From Anaerobutyricum hallii (GTDB lineage: Bacteria > Bacillota > Clostridia > Lachnospirales > Lachnospiraceae), in contig NZ_LT907978.1 in the NCBI RefSeq assembly GCF_900209925.1, positions 418,001-482,000 on the forward strand: a stretch of 64,000 nt of DNA, in the 5' to 3' direction. Position numbers and translations under genes: made by a program. This document shows, in pieces, positions 52,230-60,196 of this stretch. The stretch's first letter is position 1. Every line of letters starts with the position of its first letter. The notes beneath the pieces were generated by a model, which did not search any database, had not been told where the DNA came from, and saw nothing but the letters and a program-made list of their open reading frames with translations.

Positions 52230-53939
52230 CTATAAGTCCATATCATGTGATTTTTTCTTCGCTCGAACAGGCTGTTTTTTTAGCATTTCCTGTTTCCTCT
52301 GATATTCCAGTTCCCATGCCCGATGAGAGAAAACATCAGGATCTTCCACATTAAGATAGTCTACCTCTTCGGCTGCAATGTCACGGAGGTGATAGTCATA
52401 ATATTTACCAAAAGTTGTTTTGAGTTGGTCGATAAGCTTATTCTGAAAATCTGGACGGATCTGGATTCGGGTGTCCAGTAATTCTGTATATTGCTCTGGT
52501 TCCGGAAGAAATGATTCTTCACGGAAAGTCGCTGCATCTTTTTTGAGCTTTGCTTTGAGGGTGGTATCCTGAGAATCCAGTATTTCCAGATTCTTGTTCA
52601 TCTGGTCATATTTCTTGGAAAGATTGGTCATGTCTTTATCTGTGGAACATTCTGCCTGAAATATCAGTTGCTCTTTCCGGGATTTCAGTTCTTCTATTTC
52701 TTCCGTTACTGTGGTTAGCTGTTGATTTAATCTTATATGCTGGATAGGATTTAGAATACTGGTTTTATCCTTCTGTAAATTCAGTTCTTTCTTTTCAGTG
52801 ATTTTTGCTTTGAGTTTTTTCTTAACTGTGTTGTATTTATCCAGGATAGGATGAAAATGCTCCATCCAGTCATGGATCACTTCTTTTTGCATTTCATTGT
52901 GAAGCAAATGATATTGAGTAAAAATCATATGATTTCGGATGGCTTCCATCGTTTCTGCAATGACAGGAATAGATCTTTCCACTGCCTGTGCCAACTTAGC
53001 AACCTGTGCTTTTAATTCCCGGAGCATTTTATTATCGGCACGAATCTGGCGGTTGATCTCACAACGGTCGGATATCATACCTTTCTTTTCCATATTCTGT
53101 GCGATATAACCCTCATGAATGGTAGGCTGCTCGGTGATTCCCTGATCTGCAAAGCTGCGGTGATCGATGGATGCGTGTATCTGATTTTTGGCAAGCATTT
53201 TATTTACAGCCTCTGCCCAATTTTCTCTCCAGAGACAGATTTGCTCTTCGCTGTTCCACCTTTCGGAAATGGGATTTTGCCTGCCGTATCGGGTGCTTTT
53301 CGGATGCTTGTCCACACGCTCATATCCTTTTTCCAGTGCTGCAGATGGAGTCAGATATATTTTCTTCTTGCCGGCTTGATAGCGGTATTGTTTCTCCCAT
53401 CCTTTCTTTTGTGCTTCTTTAAATTCTGCTGCAGTAAATCCTTTTTCCTTACCATCCTTTATACAAAGATATTCTTTTTCTGTTTTATACTGCCATGTCC
53501 CGTTTTCGTTCAAGGGACGGACAGTAAGAAGAATGTGTGCATGAGGATTGTGCCCGTCAGTATCGTGGATGGCAAAGTCGGCACACATTCCCAGATCTAC
53601 AAAGTTCTTTTGAATAAAATCCCGAAGGAGAGAGATGTTGCTGTCGTTATCCAGTTCTATGGGAAGAGCCACAACAAATTCTCTCGCCAGTCGGCTGTCT
53701 TTTGTTTTTTCAGCAGCTTCTACAGCATTCCAGAGCTGCTCCCGGTTCTTCCAATCTGGTGGAGCCATTGGTGGAAGCATCACTTCCTGATATACCAGCC
53801 CATGTTTTCGTGTATAGTCATGCTGGATGCCATCATAATCATTGTACATCCGGCTGCAGCTCATATAGGCGGAAGCGGCAACTGCAGACCGCCCGGAGCC
53901 CCGGCTGACAACCTTGGCTTCCATATGGTAAATTGCCAT
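52230..53939 (-). CDS. MobA/MobL (MOBQ) family relaxase
   Basis: This 569-residue relaxase nicks oriT and leads the strand into the recipient. The N-terminal ~250 residues have the MOBQ pattern: MAIYHMEAKVVSRGSGRSAVA, the metal-binding histidines H125, H130, H133 and H135 in HDTDGHNPHAH, and a catalytic Tyr candidate near the N terminus. The rest is a long charged coiled coil. The second ATG (53939) is chosen: AAAGGAGG lies at the right distance and relatives start MAIYH. A RSF1010-like oriT lies 170 bp upstream. GC content is visibly higher than in the left chromosomal part. Confidence 0.92.
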   Translation of the reverse strand: MAIYHMEAKVVSRGSGRSAVAASAYMSCSRMYNDYDGIQHDYTRKHGLVYQEVMLPPMAPPDWKNREQLWNAVEAAEKTKDSRLAREFVVALPIELDNDSNISLLRDFIQKNFVDLGMCADFAIHDTDGHNPHAHILLTVRPLNENGTWQYKTEKEYLCIKDGKEKGFTAAEFKEAQKKGWEKQYRYQAGKKKIYLTPSAALEKGYERVDKHPKSTRYGRQNPISERWNSEEQICLWRENWAEAVNKMLAKNQIHASIDHRSFADQGITEQPTIHEGYIAQNMEKKGMISDRCEINRQIRADNKMLRELKAQVAKLAQAVERSIPVIAETMEAIRNHMIFTQYHLLHNEMQKEVIHDWMEHFHPILDKYNTVKKKLKAKITEKKELNLQKDKTSILNPIQHIRLNQQLTTVTEEIEELKSRKEQLIFQAECSTDKDMTNLSKKYDQMNKNLEILDSQDTTLKAKLKKDAATFREESFLPEPEQYTELLDTRIQIRPDFQNKLIDQLKTTFGKYYDYHLRDIAAEEVDYLNVEDPDVFSHRAWELEYQRKQEMLKKQPVRAKKKSHDMDL

Positions 53940-54022
53940 AGGCATGAACCTCCTTTCTGTGATGGTGTATGATTTGAATTTGTCTTTTATGGGACTTTGG
54001 TTTTATTCAAAACTGAATAAAA

Positions 54023-54042
54023 GTTGCCGGTGCTGCCGGCAA
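54023..54042. repeat. Inverted repeat near oriT
   Basis: GTTGCCGG (54023-54030) and CCGGCAAC (54035-54042) form a GC-rich hairpin between relaxase gene and nic site, a possible relaxase or accessory-protein binding site. Confidence 0.55.
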
Positions 54043-54087
54043 CAGCGGATAGCCCTCGGCAGAGCGCACGAGCCTGACCAACGGGAA

Positions 54088-54126
54088 GGATACCACCGCG
54101 ATGTGGTGAGTAAGTGCGCCCTTCGG
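54088..54126 (+). other. oriT: oriT with RSF1010-type nic site
   Basis: ACCAC/GTGGT inverted repeat (54092-54096, 54103-54107) followed by TAAGTGCGCCCT (54111-54122). This matches the MOBQ nic region of RSF1010 (TAAGTG, nick, CGCCCT), so the nick should fall between 54116 and 54117. It stands next to the matching relaxase gene. Confidence 0.85.
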
Positions 54127-54143
54127 GAGTAGAATTTCGGTAT

Positions 54144-54365
54144 CTACAGCCCTCGTAACCGGATCAGAAGTTCCCGTTTCAAGAGATCTAAATTCATCTC
54201 CCGGACATGCGGAGCAACGCTTTCAAGAATAGCCCCTTCCTGGATTAATCTGTGTGTTCTGACATTCCGTTCTTTTTTTCGGTTTCTTGCTTCGGCTTCC
54301 TCCTGTCGGTGCTTTGCCTGCAAAAGTGCTTTTTCTTCCGGTATCATAGTCTTTTTATCTGCCAT
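54144..54365 (-). CDS. DUF3847-like small mobilization accessory protein
   Basis: The 73-residue, highly charged helical protein (KALLQAKHRQEEAEARNRKKERNVRTHRLIQEGAILESV) resembles DUF3847, a small protein regularly found beside MobL relaxases and their oriT. The start at 54365 has GGAGG eight bases upstream; the frame is open 19 further codons but without a site. The C-terminal LDLLKRELLIRLRGL helix may contact the relaxase or DNA. Role in oriT recognition is an inference from position. Confidence 0.75.
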   Translation of the reverse strand: MADKKTMIPEEKALLQAKHRQEEAEARNRKKERNVRTHRLIQEGAILESVAPHVREMNLDLLKRELLIRLRGL

Positions 54366-54555
54366 TTCTGGCACCTCCTTTTTTATGCCCGTTTCCGGGC
54401 TTTTTTGGTTTTGATTTTTCATAACTGGTACTGATTTTTACTGGAAATAGCAGCGATACATTCAATCAATGTGCATCAATGGAGAGAGCAGTATCGCCGC
54501 TAAGTGATTATGGGTATCATGTGGCACCAATTTCTGTTATTTTTGATACAGAATG

Positions 54556-55392
54556 TCATTGCAACAATATTTTTTTTGCTTCCTGTAAATTTGCAGAAGC
54601 ATTGTCTTTCCGGATATTGCGGTTGTTGATCCGGATGGGAGCACAGCGTTCCAAAATCCTGTCATAGATTCGGCTGTGCGCCATGTCAGCTGGATTGTTT
54701 AATTCTTCCAATGTGAGGTTGGTCGTTACGATCAGTGGTTTTTTGCTGCGGTAACGGCTGTCGATCACATTGAATACCTGTTCAAGGGCAAACTCAGAGT
54801 TCCGTTCAATCCCAAGGTCATCAATGATCAGCAGGCTGTAGCGGTTTAGGCTGTCGATAAACTGGTTCCTGTCTTCAAAATGCATTCCGCTCAGGGTATT
54901 CAGAATCCGGGGAAAATTTGTCATCAGCACCGGGACACCTTTTTCCAGAAGGGCATTGGCAATGCAACCTGCGAAAAAAGATTTCCCGGTACCCACATCT
55001 CCCCAGAGGAGAAGACCAGAGGATCTGGCTTTCATATCGTCCCAGTTTTCTAAATATTTGTGGGCAAGATGCATTTCCGGATTGATGCCGGTATCTTTTT
55101 CAAAGGTATAATCATAAAGAGACTTATCCTGTAACCCGCTGGCTTTCATCCGCTCGATCTCTGCCTGTTTTTCTGATAGTTTCCGCTTGGCTTCTTCCTG
55201 GTCATAGATTTCCTGCTGACATTTACAACGAATGGGAGGCATGAATACCCTGCCCTGCAGCGTGTATCTGCCCTGCCTTGGAGTATGGCATTTTGTGCAG
55301 TAGATCAAGTGGTCGGATTCATTCAAATATTCATCCCTCTGTAATTCCCTGTTTTCAAACTGATTTGTAAATTCGTCTGTAAATTTTTTCAT
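54556..55392 (-). CDS. DnaC/IstB-like ATP-binding replication protein
   Basis: The 278-residue AAA+ protein has a cysteine-bearing N-terminal part (YCTKCHTPRQ and IRCKCQQE, probably zinc-binding), Walker A WGDVGTGKSFFA and Walker B LLIIDDLGIER. The sensor region is TTNLTLEEL. This is the DnaC-like helicase loader type used by plasmids and integrative elements. Its start overlaps the stop of the replication-initiator gene by four bases, so both are one translation unit that loads the host helicase at the element's origin. Confidence 0.88.
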   Translation of the reverse strand: MKKFTDEFTNQFENRELQRDEYLNESDHLIYCTKCHTPRQGRYTLQGRVFMPPIRCKCQQEIYDQEEAKRKLSEKQAEIERMKASGLQDKSLYDYTFEKDTGINPEMHLAHKYLENWDDMKARSSGLLLWGDVGTGKSFFAGCIANALLEKGVPVLMTNFPRILNTLSGMHFEDRNQFIDSLNRYSLLIIDDLGIERNSEFALEQVFNVIDSRYRSKKPLIVTTNLTLEELNNPADMAHSRIYDRILERCAPIRINNRNIRKDNASANLQEAKKILLQ

Positions 55393-56105
55393 AATGTTTC
55401 ATATTCCTCGCTTTCGTAATTTCTCTTCCGGGCAGGAGGATGGTCTTGCCTTGCCCAGCTGATGATGGTGGCTGCATGGTTCAGGTATTGTTTTCCGGTG
55501 GAAGCCATGTAGCCGGATAAACGTTCGATGTACTCCTGCCAGTCAGGGACTGCCTGTTTGAGTTCTTCCAGTTCCTTTTCTGACAGGAAGACATTTTGAA
55601 AATTTCCATAGGGAGAGCGCTTTTCCTGACTCTCTCTTTTTGATAAATGGTTCTTATTTCTCTCTTTCTTATTACTGGACAGTTTTCTGTCTGTCTCAGG
55701 GAAAGAATCCTGTCTGTCAGCCGGACAGTTTTCTGTCTGTCTTACGGAAAGAATGTTGTCTGTCTGGCAGAATGCTTTTTCCGGGAATTTCACATAAATC
55801 CGGTTCGGATGTCCGGCACCCTGGCGTTTTCGGAGGATCAGATCCTGTTTTTCCAGTGCGGACAGGGATGTTTTAATGGTCATCTGGCTTTTGTGGAGGA
55901 CTTCTGCCATGGATTCGATGGTAAAGAAAAGGAACACATGACCGGATTCATCCGTCCAGCCTTCGTTTTTCAGGGAAAGCCTTGCACGGTCAAGCAGAAC
56001 CATATACAGCAGTTTCGTTGTTTCATTCAGCTCCATATCCAGAAGGAATCGGGGAAATACCATATAAGGCGGCAGGCTGGTGTCTGTTGTCAAAAATTCT
56101 GTCAT
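55389..56105 (-). CDS. Replication initiator A (RepA_N-type) protein
   Basis: The 238-residue protein opens with YMVFPRFLLDMELNETTKLLYMVLLDRARLS, the RepA N-terminal winged-helix domain. It continues with FFTIESMAEVLHKSQMTIKTSLSALEKQDLILRKRQGAG, and a C-terminal basic part with SGYMASTGKQYLNHAATIISW, the domain shared with DnaD-like proteins. It should bind iterons at the element's replication origin. GGAGGTGAACAC precedes its start. Presence of repA and dnaC-like genes means the element may replicate after excision. Confidence 0.87.
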   Translation of the reverse strand: MTEFLTTDTSLPPYMVFPRFLLDMELNETTKLLYMVLLDRARLSLKNEGWTDESGHVFLFFTIESMAEVLHKSQMTIKTSLSALEKQDLILRKRQGAGHPNRIYVKFPEKAFCQTDNILSVRQTENCPADRQDSFPETDRKLSSNKKERNKNHLSKRESQEKRSPYGNFQNVFLSEKELEELKQAVPDWQEYIERLSGYMASTGKQYLNHAATIISWARQDHPPARKRNYESEEYETL

Positions 56106-56127
56106 GTGTTCACCTCCTTACCTCCCG

Positions 56128-56510
56128 TTATTCTCCGAGAAAATACCAGTCTACATCTGCTTCCGCTCCAGATTCTTCCGGCGCCGGAAAGGATGCCCTG
56201 TTTTGGGGCTCCCTTTGTGCCATCCCTGCTGTCAGACCGGAGAGGAAGAGGGGAAGTGCCTGTTTCAGGCTCCTTTCCACTGCCTCTACGATCTGGTTTA
56301 CAAAATGTTCTTCCCGTTCCCTTGTTTCCAGATAAGGGTCTTCCTGTGTGCGGTAATAACGGTCAAAATAATCGACCAGAGCGAGGGCAATTACATGGCT
56401 GTAGGATTTGAATTCCTGCTTGTCCATGGTCTGCAGATATTCCATGCTTTTCTTTGCAGGTCTTTCTCCAGATTGAAGCGGAGATTTGTGCTTCGGATAT
56501 TGTTTCGCAT
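56128..56510 (-). pseudogene. parR: parR-like segregation adaptor gene with a one-base frameshift
   Basis: The natural start is the ATG at 56510, with GGAGGGAATAG in the end of parM. It encodes MRNNIRSTNLRFNLEKDLQR then KAW, after which the frame breaks and stops after 39 codons. The remainder EYLQTMDKQEFKSYSHVIA... continues in another frame to 56128 (105 codons from an internal ATG). DNA reads GCATGGAATATCTG; one more G (TGGGAA) would give an unbroken KAWEYLQTMD. Joined, the product would be about 127 residues, a ribbon-helix-helix-like ParR partner of ParM. It is either a real inactivation or a homopolymer sequencing error. Confidence 0.75.
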
Positions 56511-56513
56511 CGG

Positions 56514-57431
56514 CTATTCCCTCCTTTTCAGGCTCATCTGCGCCAGATATTCGTAGCCTTTCGCTGTGGCACAGATATCATCAAGGATTGTGACACGGGT
56601 TTTGTCATACGTTCCGAAATTCCGGATCAGGCAGCCTCCACCGCCGACTACGTACAGCCGCATCAGGTCAGGGTTGTATTCATATTTGCGGAGTGTGGCG
56701 AAAATATCAGCTACATACTGTCTGGCAACTGCTGTAATGCAGTCCAGATACGGTGCGGCAATATCAGCTGTTCCGAACCGAAGAATCTGCTCTACAGTAG
56801 ATTCCTCGATTTTTACTCCAAACCTGTCCAGAATGGCATTCTTTGCGTCAATCATGCACTGGTTTACCCCGAATTTTTCTGTCCAGCAGCGGCTCTCCTG
56901 TGCTTTTTTGTTGTTGATATACAGGATATTCATGGTTCCGTTCCCGATATCTGCAAGTAGATTGGTTCCCTTAAAATCTCCCAGATGCTTCACAACAGCC
57001 GGATATCCCTGGGGGTAAAGACTGCATCCCACAAAGCGGATATGATAGTCTTTGCTGTTAAATGAGAAGCGGACTTCCGGGGTTTGGAGCAGATAGGAGC
57101 GGAATGCCTCACGCTGGTTCCGGATCCATGTCAGAGGAAGTCCGGCAGCCAGATGGACATCTGCTTCATGGATGGAAAAGACATTCAGTTCCCGTGCAAC
57201 TGCCATCAGTGTCAGGAGATAATAATCTTCATCCATAGCCTTATCCAGGATAAATTCTTTGTGCTCTTCGCCGATCCGGTAATAGGTTCCATTGTATTCA
57301 AGAACGTTTCCCGTAAAGATCGGCTCTGTTTCGTAAGCGGTGATTCCGGTAGGGGTGACCGTGTTGGCAGTTTTAATGTTGCCGTAGCCATGATCCACGG
57401 CAATGATTTTTGTGTTTCTGATTTCTCTCAT
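56514..57431 (-). CDS. parM: ParM/StbA-like actin-type plasmid segregation ATPase
   Basis: This 305-residue actin-like protein has phosphate-1 AVDHGYGNIKTA near the N terminus, phosphate-2 LADIGNGTMNILYI and the adenosine motif LYVVGGGGCLIRNFG. It would polymerise to push element copies apart, with ParR and a parC site. parR follows three bases downstream and candidate 11-bp repeats lie upstream. AGGAGGGATTTTTT precedes the ATG. Segregation genes on an integrated element fit a plasmid-like intermediate. Confidence 0.87.
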   Translation of the reverse strand: MREIRNTKIIAVDHGYGNIKTANTVTPTGITAYETEPIFTGNVLEYNGTYYRIGEEHKEFILDKAMDEDYYLLTLMAVARELNVFSIHEADVHLAAGLPLTWIRNQREAFRSYLLQTPEVRFSFNSKDYHIRFVGCSLYPQGYPAVVKHLGDFKGTNLLADIGNGTMNILYINNKKAQESRCWTEKFGVNQCMIDAKNAILDRFGVKIEESTVEQILRFGTADIAAPYLDCITAVARQYVADIFATLRKYEYNPDLMRLYVVGGGGCLIRNFGTYDKTRVTILDDICATAKGYEYLAQMSLKRRE

Positions 57432-57791
57432 AAAAAATCCCTCCTGTTTTTGTATTGATTTTCTCAGCAGTTCGTACCGGTGTGGTACTGGCCTGCTGTG
57501 GGATAAGCATACAAAAATCAGAAAGGGAAGGCATTGAGAAGAAATTGAGTTTGAATTGAGAAAAAAGAGATATCATTATATTGATACATGACCATAGGAG
57601 AAGGTGTTCAAAAGGATGCTGTTGTGATATACTTGAGTTCATTGAACTGCTATAGAATTGTAGAATTATCATGAGATAAGTTAAAATATGACACGTAAAT
57701 AATACTTGCAGGGTTTATTATTCAATGCAATTAGGACTTGCTAGCCATCTGAAAGAATAAAAAGCATAATGGATACTGAAAGGAGGGACAT
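57432..57791. other. 360-bp control region with candidate parC centromere
   Basis: No gene. Three direct repeats ATTGAG are spaced exactly 11 bp apart (57533, 57544, 57555; CTCAAT on the parM strand). A CAGCAG...CTGCTG hairpin with inner GTACC/GGTAC lies at 57465-57498. A leftward TATAAT is at 57577-57582. ParM systems such as R1 have 11-bp repeats in the parM leader, so this is the likely parC. Confidence 0.55.
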
Positions 57792-58517
57792 ATGAGATTA
57801 GGACAAACAATTTCGGAGATACGAAAAGAAAGAAAAATGACACAGGAGGAATTTGCTCAAATTTTTCATGTTACACGACAAACTGTATCAAATTGGGAGA
57901 AAGAAAAAAATTATCCAGATTTAGAAACTCTGATTTTTATGAGTGATGAATTTAATATCTCCCTGGATGTTATGCTAAAGGAGGACACGAGGATGGTAAA
58001 AAAATTGAATAAGCAAATAAAGTTTAGTGAAAGGTTTAAGAAAAATATACTTTTAATTCTAATGTGTATTGTGATAGCACTGGCGATTGGTGCAGCAGGC
58101 TGGGGAATGGCTTGGAATAGTGCCAAGAACTCTTTGGAAGCTAAATTTAGAAATGGTGTGGAAATAAATGGATTTCGTTTTGATGAGCAGGCAGGTTATT
58201 ATAAAAAAATGATTGATCAAGAAACTTATTATACGTTGCCGAATCAATCAATGCCAGGTTATTTCGATTTTGTGCTTCATTTCCATAATGAAGTTCTGGA
58301 TTACTATACGGTAGAGAATGGAGAGCATATCCAAATACGCTGGAGTGGACGGGATAATGAAGGAAAAATGAATCATAGCATTTGCTATTTGGATGAATAT
58401 GGAATGTACAAGTATACTCTTTCAGAAAAACAAGAGAAAGAATTATGTGCAGTAAATACAGATATCAGTAAAATCATTAAAGACGGTAAAGAAATATATG
58501 AGAGCGTATATGAATAA
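57792..58517 (+). CDS. XRE regulator with a membrane helix and extracytoplasmic domain
   Basis: The 241-residue protein has an N-terminal XRE helix-turn-helix (ISEIRKERKMTQEEFAQIFHVTRQTVSNWEKEKNYPDLETL), one membrane helix (about 95-115, ILLILMCIVIALAIGAAGWGMAW) and a ~120-residue outer domain of no known family. Such one-component sensors bind DNA while sensing the outside. It is transcribed away from parM and toward the anti-sigma gene. Its target is unknown; the divergent parM/parR promoter region is the nearest. GGAGGGACAT precedes the ATG. Confidence 0.82.
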   Translation: MRLGQTISEIRKERKMTQEEFAQIFHVTRQTVSNWEKEKNYPDLETLIFMSDEFNISLDVMLKEDTRMVKKLNKQIKFSERFKKNILLILMCIVIALAIGAAGWGMAWNSAKNSLEAKFRNGVEINGFRFDEQAGYYKKMIDQETYYTLPNQSMPGYFDFVLHFHNEVLDYYTVENGEHIQIRWSGRDNEGKMNHSICYLDEYGMYKYTLSEKQEKELCAVNTDISKIIKDGKEIYESVYE

Positions 58518-58606
58518 TGTTGCATAGAGTATTCAAACAAATATATATTTGCTGAAATTAAAAGAACTTTCTCCCAAAAGTGGGAAAAAGTCATATAGAC
58601 GTGATA

Positions 58607-58659
58607 AAAGACACTTCGTATGACAATGTGTGATAATGCCATCCGAAGTGTCTTTGTTT
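58607..58659. terminator. Bidirectional terminator between convergent genes
   Basis: AAAGACACTTCG pairs with CGAAGTGTCTTT, T-rich on the right and A-rich before it; it serves the XRE gene and the leftward anti-sigma gene. Confidence 0.8.
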
Positions 58660-58665
58660 CCAGGA

Positions 58666-59655
58666 TTACCTTTTTTTCATTTTGATTATACCGATTCCAA
58701 TAAGACAAGCACTGATTAATCCACCAGCAATTAAAATTATTACATAGACATTTGCATTGAAACTTATGTCTGTACTCCAATTTGAAAAGTTGACGTGACT
58801 GATAGTAAGTTGTCTTTTATGTTCAATAAGAAAAGTACAGATATCGTTGGAAAAAATCATCCATATACTACACAAGAAAGTACTGATTCCGGCTTTGATG
58901 AAAGAATTTACAGATAAATATCTTATTGTGAGGAAAATGAGCCATACACCTAGCATAAGGACGAATGCAACAATGCTTCCTGTTTTCATTTCAGCCATTC
59001 CTGAGCGGTAACATACAATGAATATTGTAAGATATAGCCATAACGTGTCCCATATCATAGTAATAAGAGCTTTTTTATCAGATAAAACAGGTGGTAAAGT
59101 GATATTTCGTATTATAAAAGGGAAGAATACTACAGATAATCCGAATAAAGTAGGGATTGACCAATATAGGAATTCTCCGCCTCCATTCATGGCATCCACG
59201 AAAAAGAAAATCAGCAATAAAGCGGCAATACTGCATAGGATACATTTTATAATTCTTTTTTGTGAAGATATCAAAGGAATTACAGTAAGTGCAGCAACAA
59301 GCATCATGGATGCAGTGACCACAAGAAATACACCAAGTCCTCCTCCGTTTGCCATAGATACAATAAAGGTAATAATGATTGGCAGAAGAAGGATACCTGC
59401 TATAACAACGCCGGCTTTAAAAGCGGCATTCCGTTCTTTTTGAGCGTGACGGGCAAGAACTCCTTTTGATTCCTGTTTGATAACTGTGTTAATGGTATTA
59501 TTCGCTAACTGTTCATAAGTATTTCTGCATTTGGGACAGTCAGTTAAATGCTGTTCTACCAGTTGGCAACTTGCCAAGCTGCATGCATGGTCATAATAAA
59601 GTGGCAGAAGATCCTGCACAATATCACATTGATTTTGATTATTATTCATATTCAT
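58666..59655 (-). CDS. Zinc-finger anti-sigma factor membrane protein
   Basis: The 329-residue protein has an N-terminal zf-HC2/ZAS motif (CDIVQDLLPLYYDHACS then HLTDCPKC), typical of anti-sigma factors that hold an ECF sigma factor. It is followed by about eight membrane helices. Its start codon lies 14 bases inside the end of the (unshifted) sigma gene, so the two are coupled. Polytopic anti-sigma factors of this kind sense envelope stress in Clostridia. The signal is unknown. Confidence 0.82.
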   Translation of the reverse strand: MNMNNNQNQCDIVQDLLPLYYDHACSLASCQLVEQHLTDCPKCRNTYEQLANNTINTVIKQESKGVLARHAQKERNAAFKAGVVIAGILLLPIIITFIVSMANGGGLGVFLVVTASMMLVAALTVIPLISSQKRIIKCILCSIAALLLIFFFVDAMNGGGEFLYWSIPTLFGLSVVFFPFIIRNITLPPVLSDKKALITMIWDTLWLYLTIFIVCYRSGMAEMKTGSIVAFVLMLGVWLIFLTIRYLSVNSFIKAGISTFLCSIWMIFSNDICTFLIEHKRQLTISHVNFSNWSTDISFNANVYVIILIAGGLISACLIGIGIIKMKKR

Positions 59656-60120
59656 CCATCCTTTCTTTGATCTTTAATCTTGCCCTATGATAAGTAACTC
59701 TTGCCCAGTTCTCTGTTTTACTAAAGATAGTTCCAATCTGTGAAATGATAATTCTCCAAATACCCTAAGCTGGAATACTTCTTTATAAGGCTCCTGAAGT
59801 TCATGAAGTATGAGATGGATCTGAAGAGCTTTGTCTTGATCTTCATAATTATCTACCATATCAAAAGATACTTCAGAGCTAGCTTCATCAAAAGATGCAT
59901 ATTTAGTATTTTTTCTACATTCATCAATTGCAAGGTTTTTAGCAATACTACAAAGCCAGGTAAATTCGCTGGACTTGCCTTCGTATGTGTGTTTTGCGGT
60001 CATAGCTTTATAAAAAGTATTTTGGGTAATTTCCTCCGCAAGAGACTGATTTTTTACAATAGTCATCACATATGAGTAAACCTGCAGATAATATGAATTG
60101 TACAATTTCTCATAATCCAG
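59642..60120 (-). pseudogene. ECF RNA polymerase sigma factor with a one-base frameshift and likely CTG start
   Basis: Residues match an ECF sigma-70 factor: region 2 VYSYVMTIVKNQSLAEEITQNTFYKAM and region 4 LQEPYKEVFQLRVFGELS. At 59743-59745 a run of three T (coding strand) breaks the frame, and the protein would end in ...VKQRTGQELLIIGQD. One more T restores SFSQIGTIFSKTENWARVTYH then RARLKIKERMDEYE, a textbook region 4 ending at 59642 and 159 residues in all. The start appears to be CTG at 60120, nine bases after GGAGG; the TTG at 60105 has no site. Without the missing base the -35-binding helix is lost. Confidence 0.78.
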
Positions 60121-60196
60121 AACTGTTCACCTCCTTTTTACATAGATTAGACGGAGAAAGGATAGTTTCGTTACAAATTTTTTCTATTTTATTTTA

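Noticed and set aside
53115-53972. 285-codon open frame opposite the relaxase gene
   Set aside because: It is an antisense shadow; low-complexity Cys/Phe/Ser-rich sequence, no ribosome site, and the relaxase on the other strand has clear family motifs.
55647-56411. 254-codon open frame opposite repA/parR
   Set aside because: Antisense shadow in GC-richer DNA with no recognisable domain; repA on the other strand is well supported.
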